This document shows positions 57,130 through 64,000 of a stretch of DNA of 64,000 nt, one piece after another. Below the pieces are notes generated by a model. That model did no database searches. It had not been told where the DNA came from and saw only the letters and a list, made by a program, of their open reading frames with translations. The translations under genes were made by a program, and so were the position numbers. The first letter of the stretch is position 1; every line of letters begins with the position of its first letter. The stretch covers positions 28,367 to 92,366 of the forward strand of contig MFRM01000005.1 in assembly GCA_001784555.1 (NCBI GenBank), given 5' to 3'. The DNA is from Candidatus Melainabacteria bacterium RIFCSPHIGHO2_02_FULL_34_12. GTDB taxonomy: Bacteria > Cyanobacteriota > Vampirovibrionia > 2-02-FULL-35-15.

Positions 57130-58545
57130 GTGAATATTGTTTTTATAGCTCCTGAATGCTTCCCATTTGCTAAAGTTGGCTCTCTGGCTGATTTTGTAGC
57201 TATGCTTTCTAAAGACATTGCACAGGAAGGCCATAACATAAAAGTATTTATTCCACGCTACGGATGCATCGACCCGTCTATAAATCACATTGAAAGAATA
57301 CCTTCTGATTTTAAGATAACCATTAACAATTCTCAGATTTTAATTTCAGTATATAAAGGGATATTGCCTGATTCATTTGTAAGTATTTATTTTATTGAAA
57401 GTCAAAACAATTTCAGCAATTCAAAAGAAATATATCTGTCTGATCTTGCTGATGACGAGAGATTTGGGTTCTTTTGTCTTTCTACACTTGAGATCATTTC
57501 AAAATTAAATATTGATCCTGATATTGTGCATTTATTCAATTCCAGAACTGCACAAATTGTTTCTTTATTAAAAAGCAAGAACATAGAATATACAGGCTTA
57601 AATAAAACAGGTATTTTATTTACTATTAATAATTCATCTTCTGTAAAAGGCGAACTCTTAGCAAAAACTAAATCTGCAATTAATAATTCTGATTTTATTA
57701 CTGCAACTTCTGAGGTTTACGCTGAAGAATTAATTCGTGATTCATATAAAGATGGGTTTTCTGAAACTCTTGTACAAAAGAAAGGGCAATTTTATGGAAT
57801 AAACAGCAGCCTTGATGAAACAATTTATAATCCTGAGATTGATAAGGATATAGCACAACCATACTCTAAAAACTATTTTTCAGCAGGAAAAAGGAAATGC
57901 AAGGAAGATCTCCTGGAGTTAATTGAGTTTGAGAGTAACAGCCAGTTACCTTTATTTGGTATAGTTACAAGACTTTCTACAGACAAAGGTTCAAATGTTC
58001 TAGTAAATGCTCTGCCGCAAATTGCTCATTTAAATGTTCTTCTGGTATTGCTTTGCAAGGGTGATTCTTCATATGAGATGGAGTTAAATAAGCTTGCTTC
58101 TAAATATAAAAATATAAAAGTAAGTACTGCCTTTAATCATATTCTTTCAAAAAAAATATACGCTGGATCGGATTTTTTTATTTGTCCAAGCGAGCAAAAT
58201 TCAGCCGGGGAATCAGTTTTAGCAGCTATGAAATATGGCGCTGTTCCAATTGCATTTAATGCCGGTGCTATAAAGCAAATAATAAAAGACATATATATAA
58301 ACACTGAGGGTAACGGGATTACATATAATGAAAGTACAAAAGAAGATTTGTTTGAAGCTACAAACAGAGCATTACAACTATATAAAAATAAAGAAAAATG
58401 GACATTGTTAATTAAAAATGCAATGAACTTTGATTCAAAAGAGTTTGCAACTGCTAAAAAATACATGAAATGTTACGAACATATACTGGAAAAAAGAACT
58501 AGTACTTCTGTTAAACCAGAGCTTCCTGCAAATCTTTATCAATGA
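57130..58545 (+). CDS. Glycogen/starch synthase-like glycosyltransferase (GT5, divergent)
   Basis: 471 residues from GTG 57130. The N-terminus IVFIAPECFPFAKVGSLADF matches GlgA (family KxGGLADV) but with VGS in place of TGG at the ADP-glucose-binding loop. LFGIVTRLSTDKGSNVLVNA near residue 278 and DFFICPSEQNSAGESVLAAM near 350 are the C-terminal GT-B segment, where canonical GlgA has PSRFEPCGLTQL. PVAFNAGAIKQI replaces the usual TGGLxDTV. The fold is GT5, but the altered active-site loops leave the donor and acceptor uncertain. Single gene with no glgB/glgC nearby. Confidence 0.75.
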   Translation: MNIVFIAPECFPFAKVGSLADFVAMLSKDIAQEGHNIKVFIPRYGCIDPSINHIERIPSDFKITINNSQILISVYKGILPDSFVSIYFIESQNNFSNSKEIYLSDLADDERFGFFCLSTLEIISKLNIDPDIVHLFNSRTAQIVSLLKSKNIEYTGLNKTGILFTINNSSSVKGELLAKTKSAINNSDFITATSEVYAEELIRDSYKDGFSETLVQKKGQFYGINSSLDETIYNPEIDKDIAQPYSKNYFSAGKRKCKEDLLELIEFESNSQLPLFGIVTRLSTDKGSNVLVNALPQIAHLNVLLVLLCKGDSSYEMELNKLASKYKNIKVSTAFNHILSKKIYAGSDFFICPSEQNSAGESVLAAMKYGAVPIAFNAGAIKQIIKDIYINTEGNGITYNESTKEDLFEATNRALQLYKNKEKWTLLIKNAMNFDSKEFATAKKYMKCYEHILEKRTSTSVKPELPANLYQ

Positions 58546-58605
58546 ATAGATTACCAGGTGCTTCTTCTGGCAAAATAAGTAGTAGATATTCTTAAAGGAG
58601 AAAAA

Positions 58606-59076
58606 ATGGATAAAACAAATGAAAAATTAATTAAAGCTTTAAATCAAGACTTGGAAAAAGAAATGGCTGGAATAGTCAGGTATTTGCATCATTCATTTAT
58701 TGTTTTTGGACCAAATAGAGGGCCACTGGTACAGATGTTTAGATCACAAGCAAATGAATCCATGGCACATGCTATCCAGTTAGGCGAAAAAATCACTGCT
58801 CTTGGCGGTCATCCTACAGTAAAAGTAGATCAGGTTTTTGAACCGGGACATCAGACAGTAGAAGATATGCTATCTGAAGATTTAAAAGCCGAAAAGCATC
58901 AGTTAGAACTTTATACACAACAACTCAAAGAGTTTGGAGAATATAATTTACCGATGAAGCTGATGTTAGAACAAATAATAGTCAGTGAACAAACCCACGT
59001 AGAAGAAATGGAAAAGTATCTCAGAACCTCTAATAAAGATCTAATGGTAATGGACGGATACAAACGAAAAGGATAG
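58606..59076 (+). CDS. Ferritin-like/bacterioferritin-type protein
   Basis: A 156-residue four-helix protein with a strong ribosome site (AAAGGAGAAAAA). Metal-ligand pattern: Glu in DLEKEMAGIVRYLHHS near residue 18, ExxH in NESMAHAIQL near 51, Glu in KAEKHQLELY near 95 and ExxH in VSEQTHVEEMEKYL near 129. This suits a diiron ferritin or bacterioferritin for iron storage or peroxide protection. The haem-binding Met of true Bfr is not clearly placed, so the subfamily is open. Confidence 0.85.
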   Translation: MDKTNEKLIKALNQDLEKEMAGIVRYLHHSFIVFGPNRGPLVQMFRSQANESMAHAIQLGEKITALGGHPTVKVDQVFEPGHQTVEDMLSEDLKAEKHQLELYTQQLKEFGEYNLPMKLMLEQIIVSEQTHVEEMEKYLRTSNKDLMVMDGYKRKG

Positions 59077-59078
59077 GT

Positions 59079-59675
59079 TTACCGTCCGCTCAATACCCTA
59101 GCTGCAGATTCAAAAAGATTTTCCAGGGACATTTGAAATATATTGTTTTCCTTAATAAGGTTTGTTGTTTCTTTATCTTCTATGGATTTACTGTTTAATG
59201 CCTTAGCAAGATTTGCTCTAATATCCAGTAAATTACCTAGCTTTGTAAATTCGTTTGCTTCATCTATCTTAAAGCTGACACACAGTTCGTGATCTGTAAT
59301 TTGCAGATCATTTTCAGTGATTTTTTCAGCAGCATTCTCTTCAGTAAGCTCAACTTTCATACCTGGTATAAGAAATGCCCTCATATTAAGTTCTTTATCT
59401 ATCTGCTCATCAAAAAAAATAAGTTCATGACTTTCTACAAGTTCTTGTCCTTTTTCTTTAGCTTTTAAAAGCAGATCTACTTCATCCACATTCTGGGCAC
59501 GTTCTGCATAGTCCATAATAAACTTGCCAATTTCTTCAGATATATGATCTGATTCGTTTTTTGCACTTAAAATATTTTTATTATTAAAATAAACATCCTT
59601 AAAAATTGAAATGAGCCTCTGTTCAATTTTCTTTTTTTGTTCAGGTGTAAGACTTGGTTGTTTTATGCCTGGCAT
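59079..59675 (-). CDS. Hypothetical protein (198 aa)
   Basis: An acidic, helical soluble protein starting MPGIKQPSLTPEQKKKIEQR, with Glu/Lys-rich helices (DEVDLLLKAKEKGQELVESH) and no signal peptide, membrane segment or known motif. Its stop is 2 nt from the ferritin-like gene's end (convergent). Function unknown. Confidence 0.6.
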   Translation of the reverse strand: MPGIKQPSLTPEQKKKIEQRLISIFKDVYFNNKNILSAKNESDHISEEIGKFIMDYAERAQNVDEVDLLLKAKEKGQELVESHELIFFDEQIDKELNMRAFLIPGMKVELTEENAAEKITENDLQITDHELCVSFKIDEANEFTKLGNLLDIRANLAKALNSKSIEDKETTNLIKENNIFQMSLENLFESAARVLSGR

Positions 59676-59823
59676 AATTGAAGATAAGACGATGTTGTTT
59701 TAAGATGTGTTTCTTTGAATTTTAAACCGTCATATTAAGGCATAATTCAGGGTTTAAGTCATTTTGTATTAGTAAGTTAAAGTTCTAGTACATTGTCAAT
59801 TAAGTTTCTTAACTTAGTTTCCT

Positions 59824-59850
59824 TGAAGGGTACCTGCAGGCGACAGGACC
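59824..59850. repeat. Second copy of the 27-nt core
   Basis: Identical over 27 nt to 55783-55809, including CTGCAGG, CGACAGGA and CC. Here CTGCAGG/CCTGCAG forms a 7-bp hairpin around CGACAGGA, enclosed by TTCCTT/AAGGAA (59819-59824 with 59858-59863), and a TAAGTT/AACTTA hairpin lies at 59801-59816. It is intergenic, between two minus-strand genes. Confidence 0.75.
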
Positions 59851-59896
59851 TGCAGTGAAGGAATAAGGAATGTTGATTAATTTATTTGACATTCTA

Positions 59897-60220
59897 CTAG
59901 TGTACAAGTTCATCATCAAAGTCAAGTTTGCTTAATGACTCTATATATACATCACTCAATTGCTCTGAGCTAAGTTTTTTAAATTGCTCCCAGATATATT
60001 CAACTTTATGTTTATCAGTTAGTAGCGATGGGAATGCTTCAATGCATTGTTCAACTGTAGGGAAATATCTAAAACATGAAATGGCTTGTATTAAATCAAA
60101 CGCTTCTAAAATATCTGAGCTGTAATTGAATCTTTTAACTGACTTACTGGCTGCATCAAAAAATTTAGCAAGAAGTTCTATGGTGTCTTTTGAGGCTACT
60201 TGGTTTATAAATGGATTCAT
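59897..60220 (-). CDS. Hypothetical helical protein (107 aa)
   Basis: Starts MNPFINQVASKDTIELLAKF; all-helical appearance with IQAISCFRYFPTVEQCIEAF and KHKVEYIWEQFKKLSSEQLS, acidic C-terminus. No signal peptide or family known to me. Weak ribosome site (AAGAGATG context). Confidence 0.5.
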   Translation of the reverse strand: MNPFINQVASKDTIELLAKFFDAASKSVKRFNYSSDILEAFDLIQAISCFRYFPTVEQCIEAFPSLLTDKHKVEYIWEQFKKLSSEQLSDVYIESLSKLDFDDELVH

Positions 60221-60407
60221 CTCTTATATCTCTATCCTGACGTATTCTTTTAAAGAAGTTTCAAATTAATTTACTGAACTATACACTTTCAAATATATAT
60301 TTTTAACCAATTCTTTGTCAATGCTTAACCTTAATTTAAAATAAAAATTTGATAAAATTTATTTCATATTTTGTCTTAATTTCAGCTTTCTTAACATTAA
60401 AAATGCT

Positions 60408-61952
60408 TTATTTAGCCTTTAGAGTGCTGCTAACTAGGGGTTTATCAGCCATTAAGCTTTTACCATCAATATACTCAGGACTTTGTAAATTAAAAATATC
60501 AAGAATTGTAGGGAAAATATCTATAATTTGAGGAGTATGTAGGTCAAATTTCCCATTATATTGTCCGCTTATTGCTAAGATTCCTTCTTTTACATGATTT
60601 CCTGCTGAAAGAGGATGTGCATCATGAAAAAGTTCCTTTTCTCCAAGCCCACCAAAAAGATAAAGGTCGGTCTCTGGAATAATTATTAAATCAGGTATCT
60701 TGCTTAATTCAGGTCCGTTAAAAATATCTTCTTTTCTAAATATGGATTTAATGAATGGTTTTCCTGAAAATGGATCTCTTACATTACGTAACTTTTCAAT
60801 TATTTCATTTTTTAAGTTCTCTGCTTCGCTTAACGGTACAATTCCTTCTGCTTCTCTTCCAATAATGTTTAACTGGATGGTGCCATAAACTGTTCCTATT
60901 CCAGCAAATGCTCTTGTTTCAGTGTAATTTATGGGATCATATTGTGCTCGTGGAACTATAACTCTTTGATCCATATCTTCTTCTCTTTTTACTTTTATTC
61001 TGTTTTTTAGTCTTGCCAGTGCATCTATTTTATTAACCATTTTTACTGCTGAGCTTTTTACTGTGGTTCTTATTTGCGTACCGATATCTGATTTCACTTT
61101 AAGATATCCGTTTTCCTGAAGCCAAACACTGACTGACATTCTTCTCTTAACCGGTCCGAAGCCGTGATCACTTACAAGCATAAATGTAGTATCGCTGCCT
61201 GCTTTGTCTTTTATTTGTCCTAGATATTTATCAAGATTTCTATAAAACTCCCAGGTTTTTTTCATAACCGGGTTTTCAGACTCATAATCAAAAGTAGCAA
61301 TCTGAGGCCAGAAGCTGTGCTGAATTATGTCTGTAGTTTGAAAATGAACCATAAAAAAATCAACTGGTTCAGTTTCCAGCATATATAATGCTGCTTCACC
61401 AACCTTTGTAGTAATGTCAATTAAATTATTTAAAAAGTCCACATCTTTAGTTCCCTGCCTGTCGAATGTACGAAGGCAAATCGGATAGTCTCCTAATTTT
61501 TCAATTAGTTTTTGTCCAAGATCTGGTGGATAAGTAAAAACTTTTTTATTGCTGGGTCTTTCCCATCCTGAAACAATAAATCCATTTACCTCAGGAGGCG
61601 GATAATTTATAGGCACATCTATAACACCTACTTTATATCCGTTATTTGAAAGTACTTTCCAGAGAGTATCTACCTGGATAGAATTACTGGTAGTAAGTGT
61701 AGGTTTATATGTCCCTTCCTGATACTGATAAAAATCAAAGACTCCGGTTTTTCCTGGATTACAGCCTGTCATAAATGCAGTCCACGCTGGTGGTGTAACA
61801 GGCGGAACAGTAGATTCTAAATTCGCATGTGATCCTTTTTCAAGCAAATCTTTTAAATTCGGCATAATGCCGGATTCAGCAATGGGTTTAAGGTTTGACC
61901 AGACTCCGCCATCAAAGCTGACAATCAGTACTTTTGGAGATGCATTTACCAT
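60408..61952 (-). CDS. Alkaline-phosphatase-superfamily phosphodiesterase/nucleotide pyrophosphatase
   Basis: A 514-residue enzyme of the type I phosphodiesterase family. N-terminal VLIVSFDGGVWSNLKPIAES gives the first metal Asp; TVPPVTPPAWTAFMTGCNPG near residue 45 contains the nucleophile Thr/Ser; MVHFQTTDIIQHSFWP near 195 and LVSDHGFGPVKRRM near 262 give further metal ligands, and HDAHPLSAGNHVKEG near 445 the last His. No signal peptide, so cytoplasmic or membrane-associated. Substrate (a phosphodiester or phosphonucleotide) unknown. Confidence 0.87.
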   Translation of the reverse strand: MVNASPKVLIVSFDGGVWSNLKPIAESGIMPNLKDLLEKGSHANLESTVPPVTPPAWTAFMTGCNPGKTGVFDFYQYQEGTYKPTLTTSNSIQVDTLWKVLSNNGYKVGVIDVPINYPPPEVNGFIVSGWERPSNKKVFTYPPDLGQKLIEKLGDYPICLRTFDRQGTKDVDFLNNLIDITTKVGEAALYMLETEPVDFFMVHFQTTDIIQHSFWPQIATFDYESENPVMKKTWEFYRNLDKYLGQIKDKAGSDTTFMLVSDHGFGPVKRRMSVSVWLQENGYLKVKSDIGTQIRTTVKSSAVKMVNKIDALARLKNRIKVKREEDMDQRVIVPRAQYDPINYTETRAFAGIGTVYGTIQLNIIGREAEGIVPLSEAENLKNEIIEKLRNVRDPFSGKPFIKSIFRKEDIFNGPELSKIPDLIIIPETDLYLFGGLGEKELFHDAHPLSAGNHVKEGILAISGQYNGKFDLHTPQIIDIFPTILDIFNLQSPEYIDGKSLMADKPLVSSTLKAK

Positions 61953-62003
61953 AGAAACTTTATAATATCAGATCGGTTAAATTTTCACCGCTGTAAACCG
62001 TAT

Positions 62004-62101
62004 TGTCATCCTGAGGAGCTTTAGCGACGAAGGATCTATTAACGTTAGGAGATCCTTCGCTGGAGTTTACACTGAGCGAAGCGAATGTGCTCAGGATGAC
62101 A
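62004..62101. repeat. Cruciform-type TGTCATCCTGAG repeat
   Basis: Outer arms TGTCATCCTGAG (62004-62015) and CTCAGGATGACA (62090-62101), inner arms CGAAGGATCT (62028-62037) and AGATCCTTCG (62050-62059), all perfect. It lies between two same-strand genes, 24 nt after purB. Related to 15656-15732. Confidence 0.8.
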
Positions 62102-62125
62102 TTTGTCAATGTCACTTTAGGTGAC

Positions 62126-63484
62126 TTAGTTTGCATAAATATTTATGGTTGCTTTTTCTTTTTTGTGCGTGGTGTTTTGTTCTTTTTTTACTTTCAAAAC
62201 TCTGTCAAACACTGTGTCAACATGTTTAAGAAGTTTTTCAGCTTTAAAACATTCTTCTATTTCAGCTATTGGCAAGTGCTTTAAAACTTCTTTATCAGCT
62301 AAAAGATTTTTTTTAAAGTTTCCTTCTTTTTTATTCCATGCTTCATGTGCATTTTTTTGAACAAGCTTATATGCATTTTCTCTTTCAAGTCCACTTTCTA
62401 TAAGTTTAATTAAAACGGTCTGTGAAAAAGCCATACCGCCGAACTTGTTCATGTTTTCTTTCATATTTTCAGGATAAACATTCAAATCGCTAATTATTAC
62501 ATTTATCCGATCAAGCATAAAATCAATCAGTGTAGTTGAATCAGGAAAAATAATTCTTTCAACTGAACTATGGCTTATATCTCTTTCATGCCAGAGAGGA
62601 ATATTTTCCATGGCACTAAGTGAATAAGATCTTACAAGCCTTGCCAACCCGCATAAATTCTCCGATCTCCAGGGATTTCTTTTATGCGGCATTGCTGAGC
62701 TGCCTTTTTGATTTGAATAAAACGGTTCTTCCACTTCAAGAACTTCAGTCCTCTGAAGATGCCTGATTTCAGTAGCAACTTTTTCAATTTCAGTAGCAAT
62801 GAGCGCAAGCTCACTTAAATAATGTGCATGTCTGTCCCTGCTTATGATTTGTGTAGAGATTGGGGCAGATATTAATCCAAGTTTACCAGCAGCAATTTCC
62901 TCAACTTTTGGATCAATATTTGAATAAGTACCAACTGCTCCGGAAAACATTGCAATACTTACTTCAGATACAGCTTCTTTAAATCTTTTTTGTGCTCTTT
63001 CAAGTTCCTCATAAAATGCAAGTAATTTTAAGCCAAATGTTGTAGGCTCTGCATGCACACCATGAGTTCTTCCGATACAAATAGTGTCTTTATATTGAAG
63101 GGCTTTATTCTTTAAAGTTAATAAGAATTTATTAATTCCTTCAAGGATTTTTTCTCCTGATTGTTTCAAGAGAATTGCAAAAGAAGTATCTATCAGATCG
63201 GAGCTGGTCATTCCCATGTGCAAATATCTGCCTTCAGGTCCGATTGATTCAGTTAAACAAGTTAAAAAAGCAATTACATCATGATGAACTTCTTTGTCAA
63301 TTTCTTCAATTCTATTGATGTTAAACTTTGCTTTTTCTTTAATCTTCAATAGAGCATCTTTAGGGATTTTATTAAGTTCAGCCAGGGCTTCTGCTTGTGC
63401 AATTTCAACCTGTAACCAAATATTATATTTATTTTCTTCTGACCAGATACTTTCCATCTCAGGCCGTGTATATCTTTTTATCAT
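62126..63484 (-). CDS. purB: Adenylosuccinate lyase
   Basis: About 452 residues from ATG 63484 (MIKRYTRPEM, the usual start; ATG 63505 adds seven). Catalyses two fumarate-releasing steps in purine synthesis. MTSSDLIDTSFAILLKQ near residue 93, GRTHGVHAEPTTFGLK near 130, QIISRDRHAHYLSEL near 205 (catalytic His region) and the signature GSSAMPHKRNPWRSENLCG near 252 are intact. A Lys-rich tail of about 20 residues (KKEQNTTHKKEKATINIYAN) extends beyond the family norm. The leader upstream contains hairpins and a possible structured RNA. Confidence 0.96.
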   Translation of the reverse strand: MIKRYTRPEMESIWSEENKYNIWLQVEIAQAEALAELNKIPKDALLKIKEKAKFNINRIEEIDKEVHHDVIAFLTCLTESIGPEGRYLHMGMTSSDLIDTSFAILLKQSGEKILEGINKFLLTLKNKALQYKDTICIGRTHGVHAEPTTFGLKLLAFYEELERAQKRFKEAVSEVSIAMFSGAVGTYSNIDPKVEEIAAGKLGLISAPISTQIISRDRHAHYLSELALIATEIEKVATEIRHLQRTEVLEVEEPFYSNQKGSSAMPHKRNPWRSENLCGLARLVRSYSLSAMENIPLWHERDISHSSVERIIFPDSTTLIDFMLDRINVIISDLNVYPENMKENMNKFGGMAFSQTVLIKLIESGLERENAYKLVQKNAHEAWNKKEGNFKKNLLADKEVLKHLPIAEIEECFKAEKLLKHVDTVFDRVLKVKKEQNTTHKKEKATINIYAN

Positions 63485-63498
63485 TTTTTTATTTATAT

Positions 63499-63519
63499 AG
63501 CTCAAGACAAGCTTGAGCT
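63499..63519 (-). promoter_or_regulatory. Hairpin at the purB start
   Basis: AGCTCAAG (63499-63506) and CTTGAGCT (63512-63519), 8 bp, 5-nt loop, ending 14 nt before the chosen ATG on the minus strand. No T-run follows, so translational control or mRNA stability is more likely than termination. Confidence 0.45.
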
Positions 63520-63525
63520 TCTCTT

Positions 63526-63658
63526 AGTCAATTCTACTCGATTGATCGGATTTGACTGGTTTATCCAGCAAATCCTACATGCTGCAAGTTAGTTGGTATA
63601 CACACTAATCGGGCTCGTTCGAGGAGATTTTCGAAAAATAGCAGAGTGAAAATTGACT
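63526..63658. ncRNA. Candidate structured RNA upstream of purB
   Basis: AGTCAATT (63526-63533) pairs with AATTGACT (63651-63658) and ACTC (63536-63539) with GAGT (63644-63647). Inside are a 7+4-bp hairpin (63548-63554 with 63569-63575; 63556-63559 with 63565-63568), a TTAGT/ACTAA hairpin (63589-63593 with 63604-63608) and a small CTCG/CGAG hairpin near 63614. On the + strand a TTTTT run follows. A multi-branched RNA of about 133 nt is likely; strand and identity are open. Confidence 0.45.
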
Positions 63659-63670
63659 TTTTAAAGTAAT

Positions 63671-64000
63671 TTAAATTTTTTGGCTTTCTGATTTACTTAT
63701 TACTACAAGGTCATTTATTTCACCATTTACACCGTTAATCTGAGAATCAAACTGCATTTGTTTTGCAATTATTGCTCTTACTTTATAACCAATTGAACTT
63801 TGATCCCTGTTATGAGTATCCATATATTCTTCATTAAATAGCTGAGATTCTTCATAGTTAATTCCGTCATTTGCCATATCACCATATTGTTCTCTTATTA
63901 TGTCAAGGAATTGCTCATATGAAATCCCTTCATTTCTTGGTGTATCTTCATTATCAGGAGGAAGAGAACCAATCCCTGCATTTATTGCATCAGAAAGATT
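63671..64000 (-). CDS. C-terminal end of an unrecognised protein (5' end off the window)
   Basis: The frame ending at 63671 stays open to the window edge (109 codons visible). It reads NLSDAINAGIGSLPPDNEDT at the edge, then EGISYEQFLDIIREQYGDMA and ends in VVISKSESQKI. The ATG at 63877 is internal. Acidic, Asn/Gln-rich, no motif that I know. It is upstream of purB on the same strand, with the RNA-like region between. Confidence 0.6.
   Translation of the reverse strand, partial: NLSDAINAGIGSLPPDNEDTPRNEGISYEQFLDIIREQYGDMANDGINYEESQLFNEEYMDTHNRDQSSIGYKVRAIIAKQMQFDSQINGVNGEINDLVVISKSESQKI

Noticed and set aside
60349-60531. Small + strand ORF
   Set aside because: Antisense to the C-terminus of the phosphodiesterase gene, without a ribosome site.

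Overview
The window is AT-rich bacterial chromosome (about one third G+C by eye), densely coding on both strands, with short gaps and no phage, integron, CRISPR or complete insertion sequence. The organism has two membranes: there is a TonB-receptor-like outer-membrane barrel, many Sec signal peptides, tatA and secD. The pairing of csaB with a TagA/WecG glycosyltransferase, and an ATP synthase block with two b-type subunits ordered c, b', b, delta, alpha, resemble Cyanobacteria. No photosynthesis gene is visible. My best inference, not proven, is a non-photosynthetic relative of Cyanobacteria (Vampirovibrionia/'Melainabacteria' type) or a similar lineage, probably a metagenome-assembled contig.

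Layout. 0-7 kb: end of hisA, a lysine-rich micro-ORF with a terminator, yggT, mraY, a DUF4388 protein, csaB-tagA, secD and rpe. 7-20 kb is a cell-surface region: a secreted low-complexity protein, a 1655-residue cysteine-rich secreted protein, an NhaD/ArsB-type permease, a FecR-TPR-beta-barrel fusion and a periplasmic TPR protein. 20-27 kb: maf, two small secreted cysteine proteins, rel/spoT and sbcC. 27-31 kb: a possible structured leader and a partial ATP synthase operon. 31-45 kb is housekeeping: mscS-like, gltX, hisI, an oxidoreductase, a YumC-type ferredoxin-NADP reductase, tatA, a GH116 glucosidase, a VanX-type dipeptidase, a divergent SRAP protein and a cystathionine beta-synthase/gamma-lyase pair. 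46-50 kb: a decayed ATPase, an O-methyltransferase, a cytochrome P460, an OGG-type glycosylase and an exported truncated haemoglobin. 50-55 kb: an unknown 583-residue protein, tRNA-Arg, a SIMPL protein and a collagen-like surface protein. 55-64 kb: a gene-poor stretch with RNA-like structures and a 26-codon ORF, then an HtrA-like protease, a glycogen-synthase-like enzyme, a ferritin-like protein, a nucleotide pyrophosphatase-like protein, purB and a gene running off the edge.

The most unusual signal is a set of short perfect palindromes (GTAGAGAC...GTCTCTAC and GTAGGGG...CCCCTAC types). They lie between genes, across stop codons and, in gltX, the VanX-like gene and the OGG gene, inside reading frames where they are translated. 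Two of them sit in the same frame and encode nearly the same peptide. A second, GC-rich element does the same at the atpH stop and inside the GH116 gene. Separately, a 27-nt sequence occurs identically in two intergenic regions, one of them with extensive self-complementarity, and may mark a structured RNA.

All calls come from reading the sequence; no database search or folding program was run.
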